DNA from: Monosporascus cannonballus
Lineage: Eukaryota; Ascomycota; Sordariomycetes; Xylariales
Assembly (NCBI GenBank): GCA_004154925.1
Contig: QJNS01000250.1
Coordinates: 1-64,000 of the forward strand
Length of the DNA stretch: 64,000 bases
Reading direction: 5' to 3'
The notes below the pieces were generated by a model. The model searched no databases. It was not told the DNA's origin and was given only the letters and a program-made list of their open reading frames with translations. This document shows, one piece after another, positions 22,942 to 34,139 of the stretch. A program made the translations under genes and the position numbers. How positions within the stretch are numbered: the stretch's first letter is position 1; each line of letters opens with the position of its first letter.

Positions 22942-23728
22942 TATGCTTGTTTCCCAATATTCGGGCAGTTCGAGAAGTAGGGAAAATGAAAGGCCGACTT
23001 GGCGCTTGACTTTGGTTGTAGGCTGTATAATGAACGTCGTAGTAGTACGTTGGTAGGTCGGCAGAGGGTGGAGGATGTGGTCCTTCGCACCCCACTTAAC
23101 GCGTCCAACGCGACTTTACAATATCACGTTGAATAAGTTATTGGCAACTGGTGGGCACTTGGCGGGGCTCTGCTGTCCTAACATGAGTATGATGGGGTCT
23201 TGCGGACTTACGTCGGCAAGATAGATCTTGCCCGAGACTGCTATGGATCATAGTTCGGGGAGAGTAGGGTGATGGCCGAATAATTAGTGCCTTGTAGAAA
23301 ACCGGGAAAGGCATTTGATTCACGGGACGAGATGCAAGCGTTCGTAGTTTCTTTGGTCAATCAACTTGCATTCAACATTCAGATGTCTATCAGTCGTATG
23401 CAGCCCGATCGAAAAACCCAACAGAAAGGGAAATCGGCAGAGATGCAAGTCGCAAGCGGCAAGAATACAGTCAAGGGAATTGCCTAAGATCTAAATTACA
23501 GCGGATGAGCAGCCGGCAGGGTATTGAATATGCCCACCTTTGCCAGCTTCCCAAAGACCGCAAAAGCCAGTTGTTCCAGGAACGCCACGGCGAAGTGATA
23601 CCTGTACCAACTTTCCCCTCATACCCCCTTCCGCAACCCGTGTCGTGTCTCCTGAGCGACCCGCCCAGGTCAGGGTATTACATGACAACACCTCCCGCGT
23701 CTATAGTCGTTTATAGTCGTGAGAGCGC
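22942..23728. other. Intergenic, no gene recognised
   Basis: MHF2 promoter on the left and the ADP/ATP carrier 3' flank on the right; short ORFs without features. Confidence 0.55.
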
Positions 23729-25184
23729 TTAACCAGAACCGCCCTTGAAGGCCTTGCCGAAGAGCAGGACCTGGAGCTGGTCATAGATGGAGAGCACACC
23801 AGCACCAGCAACACCACGGAGGATGTTGGCACCGGCACCCTTGAACAGGGACTTGACACCCTCCTTGGCAACGATCTGGCGGGCAGCGTCCATGGTGCCC
23901 TTGTACTTGACGGCCTCACCGGAGGTCATCATCATACGACGGCGGATGGTGTCGAGAGGGTACGAGGCGATACCGGCACCAGTGGTGACGCACCAACCGA
24001 GAGCGAAAGAGGCAAGGAAGTTGTTCGCAAGAGGACCAACCAGCACGATAGGCTTGATGGAGTCGTACATACCGAAGTACAGACCACGGTAGACGACGAT
24101 GCCGAGAACGGAAGGAGCGAAACCACGGTATAGACCAGCGATACCGTCGGAGGCGAGAGTCTTGCGGTAGACGTCAATCAGGCCGTTGAACTGACGTTCA
24201 CCACCCTTCTTGGCGTTCTTGGCGTCGTTGGCAAGACGCGTACGAGCGTAGTCGAGGGAGTAGACGAAGAGGAGGGAAGTGGCACCAGCAGCCTTAACAA
24301 CGTAATTAGCAGAGATCAGGAAACGGTCGCTGTGGTTGACGGAAACTTACACCACCGGAGGCGAGGTTACCAGCCATCCACTTGGCGTATCCATCCTTCT
24401 CTTTCTTGTAGCCGAACATCTTCTTGAACTTGTCACGGAAAGCGAAGTTCAGAGCTTGGGTCGGGAAGTATCGGATGACGTTGGCGGTGTTACCACGCCA
24501 CAGGGACATAACACCCTCATCGGCGGTGGTACGCTTGAAGCAGTCCATGATGCCGGAGTACTTGCGGTCGAGACGACCGGACTTCAACATCTCATCCTAT
24601 AAATTGATGTCAGTGGGCTGCGTTGAGAGTTCCTCATCACCTCCCAGTTACAAAGCTCCGCTTGATTCGATAACTGATGAAAGATTCCAATCTGTCATGA
24701 ACCATGGACTCGGTGGCCCGAGCCCGCGAGAGTTCGCGGGTATGTTTACAAGCGAAACACGTACCTGGTTCTGGATCAACAGCTTGACACGCTCAATGGG
24801 GGCAGCAGCGGTCTTCGAGACGGCGGCAGAGACACCACCCATCAAGAAGTCGGCCATAAAGGGCTACACAACCATGTTAGTAAGGAGCCCAGTATTATAT
24901 TTACATGTGATCTGTGCAACGGGAAAATCTCGCAGCTGCGCATTGCAACACCGTTACTACTCCCCCAGATCATCTCTTTTTTTATATATACATCTGCAAA
25001 AGCAGGCAGAGATGATGTTGAGCGTCCAATTGAGACGGTCCGAGGTACGCGACATTGCGGTCACGATACCATTCATCGTCGACTATCGGAGATCGGGTCG
25101 GCTATGCGAGGGAATTTTGGGTTTGGGAAAATCCGAATGACTTACCGGCATGCCCAAGACCTTCTGTTGCTCAGGCGGAGACAT
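23729..25184 (-). CDS. AAC: Mitochondrial ADP/ATP carrier
   Basis: Inner-membrane antiporter exchanging matrix ATP for cytosolic ADP. Exons on the minus strand: 25184-25146, 24863-24765, 24596-24351 and 24292-23729, giving 315 aa, the normal length. Introns of 282, 168 and 58 nt are all phase 0 and are fixed by the conserved protein. It has the three mitochondrial-carrier repeats: first repeat [20 protein letters not shown] followed by ERVK; second repeat with [20 protein letters not shown]; third repeat with [14 protein letters not shown], the RRRMMM signature specific to ADP/ATP carriers. The C-terminus is [11 protein letters not shown]. The first intron sits right after the short [13 protein letters not shown] leader. 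A highly conserved, highly expressed gene; no neighbours of related function. Confidence 0.97.
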
Positions 25185-27052
25185 CTTGACTGCTTTGATC
25201 AAAGGACACCTTGGCCTGTGAGAAAGGAAAGAACTGAGTGGGGAGATGGATGGAATGAAAAAGATGAAGGAAGGATGGTTGAGGTTGCAGGTCGAGAGAA
25301 ATATTTCTACTGCGACTGGTGGGCTCGGGGGGAGAAGGAAAAAATTCCTAGCGGTAAAGCTGCAGTGAGCGCAGCTTTTTTTTTTTTCCTTCAAGCGACT
25401 CTTCCCGGGGGTCGGACCCGCCACTAACTCTCCAAGGGCTCCCTGCCAACCTTCGGTACCTAAACACCCATTAATGCTATACTTCCAAGGTCCACGGTTG
25501 TCCTGAAGGCCACCTGCAGTTTACGGTCACGTGAAGTGGGTCTAAAAAAAAAAAAAACACGGGCCCTGTGCTGAAGCCAAAGAATGCTATGGACAACATT
25601 GGCCACCGGATAATCTCGGAATCCCGCCAATTGATTTGGGAGAAAGAGATACCTACCTTTAGCCACCTACTGTCCTTATCGCCGACAGCCAATACGGCAG
25701 CGAAACATTGGCACCAGTTCAGCAGAACCTTTCGCATGTCCGTAAGCCTAGATAATTTACCTACTACCACGATCATCTTGAATCGAGACGCCCTCCGTGT
25801 AATACCTTTTTTAAATACCTACCGAGGTACCCGTGGTATCTCAATCTGTATTTCACAACTGTACTGGGACCTCAGTGTCCTGGGGCACATGTACAGGGCT
25901 TCAATTAGGCTCGGTATAAAGCTACTGTATGTGTTGTATGTATTATAATCATTTTGCCCCATTAATGGGCCAAAGGGGTACTAAAAGGAGGGCCTCGGGG
26001 AGACGGCGCAGGCACACATCCCTATAAAACGTCACGAAGACTCGGCCATTGGCCTATGACGGCTGGTCCTTTTCCCTCCCAAGTCAAGTTTTCTTGGCCT
26101 AAACTGGTGGATCCCTAGCGGCTATCCCCTGGTCCTTTGCCAAGGCGATCGCCCTTGATTGTAGATTTGCACTTGCGAGGTAGTTATCCCGGGGTTTGCC
26201 CTTTGTGTGGGGGTTTTCTTACGAAAGCCAAAATAAGCCCACGAAGGTTTCAAAGGAAAGGTTTACCATTTATCAGGGAACACGTCAAACGCCAGATATT
26301 ACGAGATACGTAGATTTGAACTTCGTTAGGCCAGGGACGATTTGTATGGGTATGAGTTATCATATCTCTTCAATTGGGTTGGAATGTTGACTGCTTCTAG
26401 GAATGAGCAAGACAATCACTCAAATATCCCCGGCCAGACCGTATATTCAGGAGGAACACAGGTTAGCTCAGAATCGATCCATCTTACGGCTCTAGCAAGC
26501 TTCCTTTATAACGAGAATGACGCAGATGAAGTTGAGCGGGAGCTGTTCACTGCAGATCGGGTAACCCTTCTTTCAGCTGGAGTGGTAACGTTCCTGGCCA
26601 GGGGACCCAGCCTTCCGGCGTTTACGATGGCTGTTTTCGAGTTGGATTCAGGTTGTCCACTCCACCCTAAGAACTACTGTCGGGTGGGCAGGCGTATCAT
26701 GCGGTTAACCAACGGTCCCATAAGCAAGTGATAGAGCCTTCAAGGGGAGGGGTAGTCCCTATCGGATATATAGAGCCGCGAGACTTGGGATCGATCCAAA
26801 TCAATACCCCACAGAACTCTTCACAATATCATTCGATGGGACATAGGAGGTTGTGCGTAGACGTATCCGGGTCTATTTATTCATCCTATCTGTAGAAGAT
26901 CCGACTGCGAAAGCCATAAACCGTGACCCCTTCCAATGCTACGCCGTGGGTCAAATGCCTGGACCCATTGAGATTTTCTTCATGATCAGCCGGTCCGTCA
27001 AACTCGTGTCGGCCGGGTCTGTATTCATCATCGTATCGCGAGATGGCGGGGT
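25185..27052. other. 1.9 kb without a recognised gene
   Basis: Carrier promoter and leader near 25,185-25,450. ORFs at 25568-25948 and 26342-26731 (+) are open but have no domain, signal peptide or clear coding bias, and I do not call them. Poly-A/T tracts lie at 25376-25388 and 25543-25557. Confidence 0.5.
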
Positions 27053-27518
27053 TTAGTCCGAAGCGCCGACAGCCCGTGCTATTGCAATGTCAGCGGATGG
27101 ATTCGAGCAACCTCAACGCTCTCAACATACTGTAGATCTTCATCTTGCTGTGCGTAACCACCGGCTTGATCTGGCCCTTCTCCTCGAGATCCTTCAGGCA
27201 CCGCCGCGCCAGGGAGCCGTTGATCTTCAGTCTGTCGACGAGGGTGGCGACTGTGACAAGGCGGTAGGACTGGACATCTTTGTAGAGCTTATCGGAGGTG
27301 GCCTTGTCAAGCAGGACGGCGTGCTGGGCCTTGTCCTTGACTGCATGATAGCGCAATGTCAGCCAAGGTTCATGCACCATCTCTCAGCCAAACTTCGCCC
27401 GTCCCGATCGCGACCAAAGCTGCGAAAATCAGGGCAAACAGAATATCGTGAGCTTACCCTTTCCCTTGGACCACTTCTTCTTCTGCTTCTTCGCGCCGGA
27501 GCTCGCGGTGGGGGCCAT
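27053..27518 (-). CDS. RPS25: 40S ribosomal protein S25 (eS25)
   Basis: Small-subunit head protein near the decoding region. Exons on the minus strand: 27518-27458, 27340-27131 and 27078-27053, giving 98 aa with introns of 117 and 52 nt. The N-terminus MAPTASSGAKKQKKKWSKGK is the basic, flexible tail of the family. The middle exon carries VKDKAQHAVLLDKATSDKLYKD, then RLVTVATLVDRLKINGSLARR and LEEKGQIKPV. The tiny last exon adds RAVGASD after a split Thr codon, matching the usual short C-terminal end. The start is the only Met, and early introns are as in other fungal ribosomal-protein genes. Confidence 0.95.
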
Positions 27519-29682
27519 TGTCGCTGATGTGAAAAGACTCTGTCTTTCTCGGTTGGTAGGTTGAGATGTTTGGCGGCGTTGATATCGGCAGACCCAAATG
27601 TCACGAGGCTGGGATTTTAATTGTAATTTTAGGTATTTTGTGGGCGGAGGATGGTGTGCTATCTGAGGCGTCACGTGGGGGGGTGGGCCACTTCATTTTC
27701 TCAAGTGATTGAGCCTGTCTTGATACCTGCCCACAGCTGACAGGCCTGGCGCCGTTCTTCTCTCTCGTATCGAGGGGCACGGCTTGACCGCGATACAAAC
27801 CGTAGTATTATTAACTAAACCAGGTGTTTTACAGCATTTGACCTGCTATAAAGTCTTCCTCAGTCACTTACCTGTACATACTGTATTTGCTTCTTTCTGC
27901 CCTAAGTCGCATTATTCGGCAGGAAATGGAATTGGGGAGGTCGCAAATCGATCAGAAAGGCCCCGGAGGGGCCAGGGAGGGAGGGCGACAATGGTATTGG
28001 GTTTTTACGTGCCACCACTCCTCCCCTTTCCCCATCCGATACAAGACTGATTCTGCATATTAATAGTTTAGTTCCGTGTTGTTCTAGATATTTACTTCTT
28101 CGAGGTTCACTCAAGACAGTCAGGAACAGGAAGCAACCCGCTCTGTAGGTGCCTTCAGAACTAGTTCCGCCTGTTACCCAGCTTTAGTATCCGGGTCTTC
28201 TCTAAGACGCCCGTTATTGCAAGAAGTTCCTGGGCGAAGATATCATTCCTCGATCCATAATACGATTATCGAAGAGAACCATGTCTTTATGTGAGTTTCG
28301 TCGATAGTACATAGATGCCTGACCATTGCTGCATATTAACATCTGGAGTGGCCAAGGGCAGGAAGACCAGTCACGAATAGAGCTAAGTACCGCGGCTACT
28401 TCCTGCTCTAGTAAACCAGGACTCATGTGTTGATCCCTGAGCTCGATACAATGGTATCAGGCAAAAGTTTTCACATACTGTCATGTATCTGTGGAGCGCG
28501 CTAGTGAGAGCACTATACAGATTGAGTATGGCTTATACTAGGGTAGTCCCCAAGACACATCGCAATTTACATGCGAATTGGCAGCTTTGCAGCTTTAAAA
28601 CATGGCCGGTTTTCTTAATATACTGAATAATTCAAATTAAAATATTATTTCGAATATTATATCTTTGCAAATGGATAAAAACGAACTATGAATATATCCG
28701 CGCTAGCCGAATGTGGAAAATGGAAGTGGGGTTATGAGCGGCGCAACCTGACAGTATGTAAAGACTTACCCCTGACACCATAGTAATGTGAACTCGTTTG
28801 GAGTTGAATAGCATCGTCTACACTGCCGTATTAACCCTCGAAATTCGTCGAAAGCTAATGCTGGCCAAGACAAGCTAATGCAGTGGATTATATGTATCGC
28901 TGAGGGCTATCCCCCTTTGCTATCAAAGTGGATCAACAGTTAAAAAATAAGGTGACGAATTAAAAAATAAAGAAAAGCTATTCCATCTGGGGAATTGAGA
29001 TAGTAGGGCCATTAGCCTGCATTAGCTTTCCACGAATTTCGAAGGTTAACACGGGATTATGGCTATGGTCAAGCACCTATGAGTGTATGGGTGAGCGGTG
29101 CTAGCATTAACACGATCACGTGCCAAAGTTATCCTAAAAAGGAGTCCTCAAGGACTTACAGGCTGGGCGATACCCAGCATCCCATGAGCCATCCTCACAC
29201 AAAACGGCAACGCCACAAGGGCCGGCCGATCCATCGTGAAAGGCTTTGTCATGCTCCTCCATAGTGGCGGAGGGAAGCCGTGAAGACATGCTCCTGAAAA
29301 CAGGTGTTCAAAAAGGCGTTAGTCCACCTCGGCTGACTCACGCCAGTCAGCTCCGTTATTGGCTTCGTCAGGGTGATGTTAGTATTGTTGATTCTGGTAG
29401 AGGATTGTGATGCCAGAGTACCGTACTTTTACGTAGGGATCAGAAGCTTCTGAGTAAGCCGTTAATCCAGGTAATGTAATGTACTGAAAGTGGTGATAAT
29501 TTTTGGTGATAATATTTCAAGCTCAGTTGTGGAGAGTAAGGGTATGGGGGAGCATCCTGTAAGTAAGGTTGTTGGCCTAAGCTAAGGTGTGGGTTACGTG
29601 CCCTGACAAGAATAGTTGGAACCAAGTTATGTTGAAGGTCATGCTCTTATTATGATCAATAGTATCTTAATTTCCGTCCAAT
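27519..29682. other. 2.2 kb without a recognised gene
   Basis: RPS25 promoter, then short ORFs only. A locally AT-rich stretch at about 28,590-28,700 looks like an old RIP-mutated fragment but is too short to classify. Confidence 0.5.
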
Positions 29683-29802
29683 GGGGACGTGGCGCAATGG
29701 TTTCAGCGCGTCGGATTCCAGCTAGGGCCTTTCTCCGGCTTGGCTTCGAGAGTTCACCTAGGTGCTTCCCGAAGGTTGTGCGTTCGATTCGCACCGTCCT
29801 CA
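29683..29802 (+). tRNA. tRNA-Trp (anticodon CCA) with an intron
   Basis: Acceptor stem GGGGACG (29683-29689) pairs with CGTCCTC (29795-29801) with one G-T pair; the discriminator base is A. The D-stem GCGC/GCGC encloses AATGGTTTCA. The T-arm GTGCG-TTCGATT-CGCAC is perfect. The anticodon loop reads T-T-CCA-G, and an intron of roughly 45 nt follows position 37, the standard site. The intron contains TTGG, which could form the usual pairing with the anticodon. Anticodon stem TCGG/CCGA has four good pairs, and the fifth is an A-C mismatch beside the loop, so a slightly different intron boundary or mild decay is possible. Confidence 0.8.
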
Positions 29803-30380
29803 GTTTTATTCCTTGTTTCTTTTTTCTTGTCTGGAACGCGTTATCAGTACGCAGAGTAAATCCGCATACTGCTGCTTTTTGCTCCGTGTACTGACTGTAT
29901 GTAGTAATTTGGGCCGACCCAATTCTGCCATATGCATATCAGGCACCGCCATCTAGTCGCATGCCATAAGCAAATTTCTGCACCAAAACTTCTACCATAG
30001 TAACTATCCGATGAACCCCCCCGACCGGCCAAACTTCATAAAACATTGGACAGCCTTATGGAAGAGTTCATTGCTTAAGTTATGTTCTGTGGTCCCGGCC
30101 GAAGACTGTTGGATAAATGGACAGACCGAGGGGATCATGAATGCAACACCACAACACTTTTAGGTCGGTTGTACAAACTGTGTTGGCGTTGGCATTATTT
30201 TTCAAATGGACATGTTATTGGAATCATGTACCGATGGGCGTTTCGGAATCGAAACATTGGGCTGCACGAAATTCTGGTACGTGGCTGTGGGTGAGACAGC
30301 GGCAAAGCACGGACAAGTATAGTACGCGGAATACGTCTCTACGTAGATGCTTGGGTTTATTGACGCTCTGTCGTTCTTTT
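29803..30380. other. Intergenic, no gene recognised
   Basis: A T-rich tract, the expected polymerase III stop, follows the tRNA directly. No supported gene between it and the 30381-32831 gene. Confidence 0.5.
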
Positions 30381-32831
30381 CTATTTTCCCTCGTTAACCT
30401 GCCGTGCTTTTGGAAAGTATCTATCTGGATTCTTAAGGATATCTCCGATTGCCCAGTCTTCTTTTCTGATCTGTGCCCATTTCCTCGACAAGGCAGCTAC
30501 GTCAAGCCATTTGATCGAGGGATCAATAGGCCGCCGATTGGTGCACGTGTTCTCGCAGGTTACGCATCGTGGGCTCCGCGGAAGATATCGAGGCAATGAC
30601 TCAATAGTCCAGCGTGGATCCTCGTCCGTCGTGATATCGCTTTTGCATCTTCTGCATATGTATTGTATGGTGCTAGGGAGTCCAAGGCCTGCTACGTCTT
30701 CTTTTGTGCGAAGCAGAACGTCTGCCCAAGCTGCTCTCTGCGGCGGCCTCTTCAAGGCATCTGGATCAGGTTGAGACCACGGAGTTTTATCATCGACTGG
30801 AATAGCCCATACGGCGATCCCCTTCGGCCGGCAGTTCTCAAGACCACAACCGGCCTTTAAATAGCGAACCACGTATTTAGATGGGTCCAGCTTCTTGAAT
30901 TGGGGGAACGCGTCATCGAGGACTCGGGAACCGGACGCACCACACTTTCTGGGAACGGGATACTTTCCTGGTACGGTATGGTCTGCGATTGTGCTTGTTC
31001 GCTGAACTGGGTTGACTTGCTTGAAGTAACGCAGGGCAACATCAATGATTACTTTCGTGATACCAATGCCCCCGCAGGTTTGAAAACCAAAAGTCTTGCG
31101 GCAGAGAAGTTGGTGAACTTTTAGAAGCTCGGCCGTTGAGGAGGATATCGGGTGTTTGTCGATTCGCAGGCCTTCCTGTTCTTCCAGCCAACCGCGGAGC
31201 CGGAGAGGGACGCCCTCCCAGCTTGGTTCTTCAAATGTGCTAAACTCGTCTGATTCGCTGACGGAGAGGAGGCTGACAGCATTGTCAACGCTGAAGGAAG
31301 AGTCGACGGGTGACGAGATCAGGCACTTGAGACCCTGTGGCCCTTTGATAGCAACATCAACTTCGGGGAGGATTTCAACCACGCTCGCGCTGTCAATCTA
31401 CCGCCAGTCGGTCAGTCGTATATCTGATTAAATACTCAAAGTCGGATCACGATGTATAATGACAGTCACTTACTTGTGATTTTGCGACTGGAGATTCTTC
31501 TTCTGATGGTATCTCGTCAAACCTATTATCTTCGGCAGCATCAACCAGTGCTGAGTTGCATGATATGCCTGGAGAAAAAGCCATCCCCAAAACTTCCTGG
31601 CTGAGACTGTTTAAAAGACGATCCCGTAACTTCGCTAGTCGTCTCCTTTGCACAGCTGAACACCTGTGCTATTGCTTCCTTGTTCAGATCTTTCTGCCGC
31701 GCCCATTCGACCTTCAATAGACGACCATATGTCCCTCGCCTATGATTCGTCTCGTAAAAATGTTCGTCGATAGTTATGCCTCCTAATCGAGCAGCAACGC
31801 TCAGACGTAAATCTTGAAGCTTGTCCAGAGTTAACCTGTTAGCGAAGGTCATGGCCTCTGGGTGCACAACAAACAGCACGAATCTCGCTAGACGTTGTTG
31901 GTCTGAGGAGTCTTGTTGATGTTCCCATTCCAGCCAAAGGGTTATATCTTTGTATTGGCCCCAGAGCCGAAGGGGTTCCAGAGAAAAGCTTTCAAGCATT
32001 CTCTTCTGGACATATTTACCTGTCAGGTGCCAAGGTGCGGCCCCCTTTCCGGGGCCCAGCGACCCACCAGTGTGGCTCCAGTTTGTGTATATATAGGGGG
32101 GCTTCGCCCCCGAGTAGTTAGAAAAAGGCAGGCATTAATGGTCATATATTTACTACCCATACTATGAACCACCTGCTGGGCTGCTTCTTCTGCCTCTCAC
32201 TCCGTACTTTACCATTTTCCCTGACATTACCCCAACAGATATCAACGGCGGCGCTCATGTTCTTTCTAAGATCCCATGTAAACTGTTCGTGGACCCTGAG
32301 GATGTCGGAAGGGTAGTATCGAAGTCCGTCTAACGCCTCGCGCCGGAAGAGATGATCATAGATAAGAAATCGATCTGTGGTAAATCCAGCCATCATAATC
32401 TGACCGAGATGTTACTGTCATCTCCACCTCTCGTAGAAGATGGATTTTTGACCGAAAACGAAGGACAGTGAAGATGACAGGCCACTGTTGCCTCCAATGG
32501 CCCGTCAGGACCAACGGTGAAATCGTGCCGACGTTTGACTCCTCGTTGTTGCCATAATCGAACTTCAGCATCTACGGCGGTCACAAAGGCTTCTTGGTAG
32601 TTCCAGCTCCCTTGCTGAGTATCTAGCCATGCTTCAGTTTAAAATTCGCTCTTCTCTTAAGAACAGAAAAATGGTAACCAAAAGTCGCGTACCTTGTTGC
32701 CTTTTTCTAAGATCATTTAGAAACGGCTCGATTTGTCGTAGCCTCCTAAGTAAGTCCGGTGATTGAAATCCTTCAGGTCTCGGAAGGGACAAGTTGCCAA
32801 AGAGATGATACTCACAGTCACCCTCATCCAT
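30381..32831 (-). CDS. Unrecognised multi-exon gene carrying a solo LTR in an intron
   Basis: Minus-strand exons inferred from phase and splice sites: 32831-32693, 32631-32453, 32399-32231, 32019-31664, 31596-31474 and 31397-30381, about 660 aa. The 31663-31597 gap (GTGTTC...CCAG, 67 nt) may instead be a +1 frameshift near 31,655, in which case the gene is damaged. The intron at 32452-32400 is also tentative. The protein has no signal peptide or membrane segment. The C-terminal exon holds clustered cysteines: CGLENC, then YICRRCKSD and RCVTCENTC, which suggest a zinc-binding module. I do not recognise the family. The intron at 32230-32020 is a solo LTR with a target duplication (listed separately). 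The gene sits 1.3 kb from the RIP-mutated block. Confidence 0.65.
32021..32226. mobile_element. Solo LTR (206 bp) inside a gene, 5-bp TSD GGTAA
   Basis: Read on the minus strand the element begins TGTCAG and ends CTGACA (TG...CA termini). It is flanked on both sides by GGTAA (32231-32227 and 32020-32016), a perfect 5-bp target duplication. On the + strand it has a TATATATA box followed by a GGGGGGC-TTC-GCCCCC hairpin, as in an LTR promoter. A diverged second copy lies at 33511-33696. No internal domain is left, so it is a solo LTR. The left GTAA of the duplication and the G of the right one supply GT and AG intron borders. Confidence 0.8.
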
Positions 32832-33442
32832 ATCGGCCACCAAGCTCGGGAAGCTTGCCTAGGCATATGTAGGAAGGCGTGCTATCAGACGTTACGACCG
32901 CCGCTCCACCAAAAGATACCTTAAGTTGTTACTATAAGGTACCTTTTGAAGATCTTGGACCGGAATGGGATCAGTGGCTATTCGAGTCAGACATCACACA
33001 GAATTCATATGATACTCAAAAGTGGCATCAAACAAGGAAGGAGCAAACAAACGTGGTGGCAGGCAGACGCGTGATGAGGCACCAAAACTTCGCCCATAGA
33101 TTTCTACCGACACCCATTTCTTTCCTACCCCCTTCCAACCTATCTACAACCACAACGTCCACCCCAAGGACTAATTAGGCATGCCCACGTGCTGGGCTTC
33201 TGCAGGATAACCTTCTTCCCTCTATTTTATTAGGCAACCTTTATTATTTGATTCCATCTTGATCTGCGGCAACTACAGCTGGAGTTGGAAGAATGAGGCT
33301 CCTTGGCTGTGCGGCAGGCACTATGAACACTATGCACACCTACCGCACACCCACCGCACACCGTCTGCACAGGTTAATAAAGCAGCAGCACCGGCCCACC
33401 CACGAATATGGAAGTGAATAAGGGCAAGATTTGGGGTGCATT
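32832..33442. other. Intergenic between the two unrecognised genes
   Basis: Promoter side of the 30381-32831 gene. A short CGCACAC-type tandem stretch lies near 33,330-33,370; otherwise no gene seen. Confidence 0.5.
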
Positions 33443-34123
33443 TCAATCTGTAATGCGCTGTGAATCGGGGAAGCTCTCTGACATCAAAGAGCTCGCTGTT
33501 AGGAGTGTTCTGTTACGTGCTAAGGTGGAATCTTCTAGAAAGGGGCTATATAGGGGTTGTAGGTGCGTATATATAGGGCCGTTTCCTCCCATCTATATTG
33601 GAGGAAGCAGGCGTTACTGGTCTAATTCCTATACTGCTACCTACCTTCGAGACTGCTTCTTCCTGCCTTTCACGCTGTGTACCCTTTTCTCTGACACGTT
33701 TTCTGGAAGAGGCAGTACCTTTGGCCCCAGTTGTTAGGGCTTTTTTCGTTCTCGGTGTAGGAATCGGGCCGTGGTGTTCCGTATGCGTCTCCCCAGAAGC
33801 CATAGTCCTTTGTCACGAGTTCGAATCTGTCCCCATCCAAGTTTCCTCCAGAAAGACGGGTTGGAAACGGTGGTTTGTCTTCCTGCAAAAAAAGATAACA
33901 TTGTTTATGCAGAGCAATGCCTGCATGCGATCATCGCAATCTTTGTACCCTGACGTCCTTATCCGATCTCTTAACTCTTCTTCGCTCACAGCCATTACTT
34001 TATGGATATCGCCAATATGAAAAACTGGATCTCGGTAGATTAGTACTGGGCCATTGCCTCATCGTGATCAGGACCCCATTTTGGAGGTTGTGGCTGCGCC
34101 TGCGGCGCAGCAGCCGTAGCCAT
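33443..34123 (-). pseudogene. Unrecognised small gene, probably damaged, at the AT-block border
   Basis: Minus-strand coding segments can be followed from an ATG at 34123 (MATAAAPQAQPQPPKWGPDH), through a frame break near 34,070, to a frame with RDPVFHIGDIHKVMA. A 107-nt gap with GTGAGC and TTTGCAG borders then leads to EDKPPFPTRLSGGNLDGD and TKDYGFWGDAYGTPRPD. After the second solo LTR (33511-33696), a short terminal segment ends at 33443. No domain recognised. It is either a spliced gene with one frameshift or a pseudogene. Its start lies within 20 bp of the sharp change to AT-rich DNA, so any promoter would be in mutated repeat sequence. Confidence 0.45.
33511..33696. mobile_element. Second, diverged solo LTR of the same family (186 bp)
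   Basis: Aligns along its length with the LTR at 32021-32226. On the minus strand both start TGTCAG, then share AGGCAG, AAGAAGCAG, a GCCTGC block and CTATATATAC, and end in CACCTT-GCAC-T-ACA. The ends are TG...CA. Flanks are AAACG and GAACA on the minus strand, which differ only by two transitions and may be a mutated 5-bp duplication. It interrupts the damaged gene at 33443-34123 at a position with potential GT and AG borders. Confidence 0.7.
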
Positions 34124-34139
34124 AGCTATAGCTTTTAAT

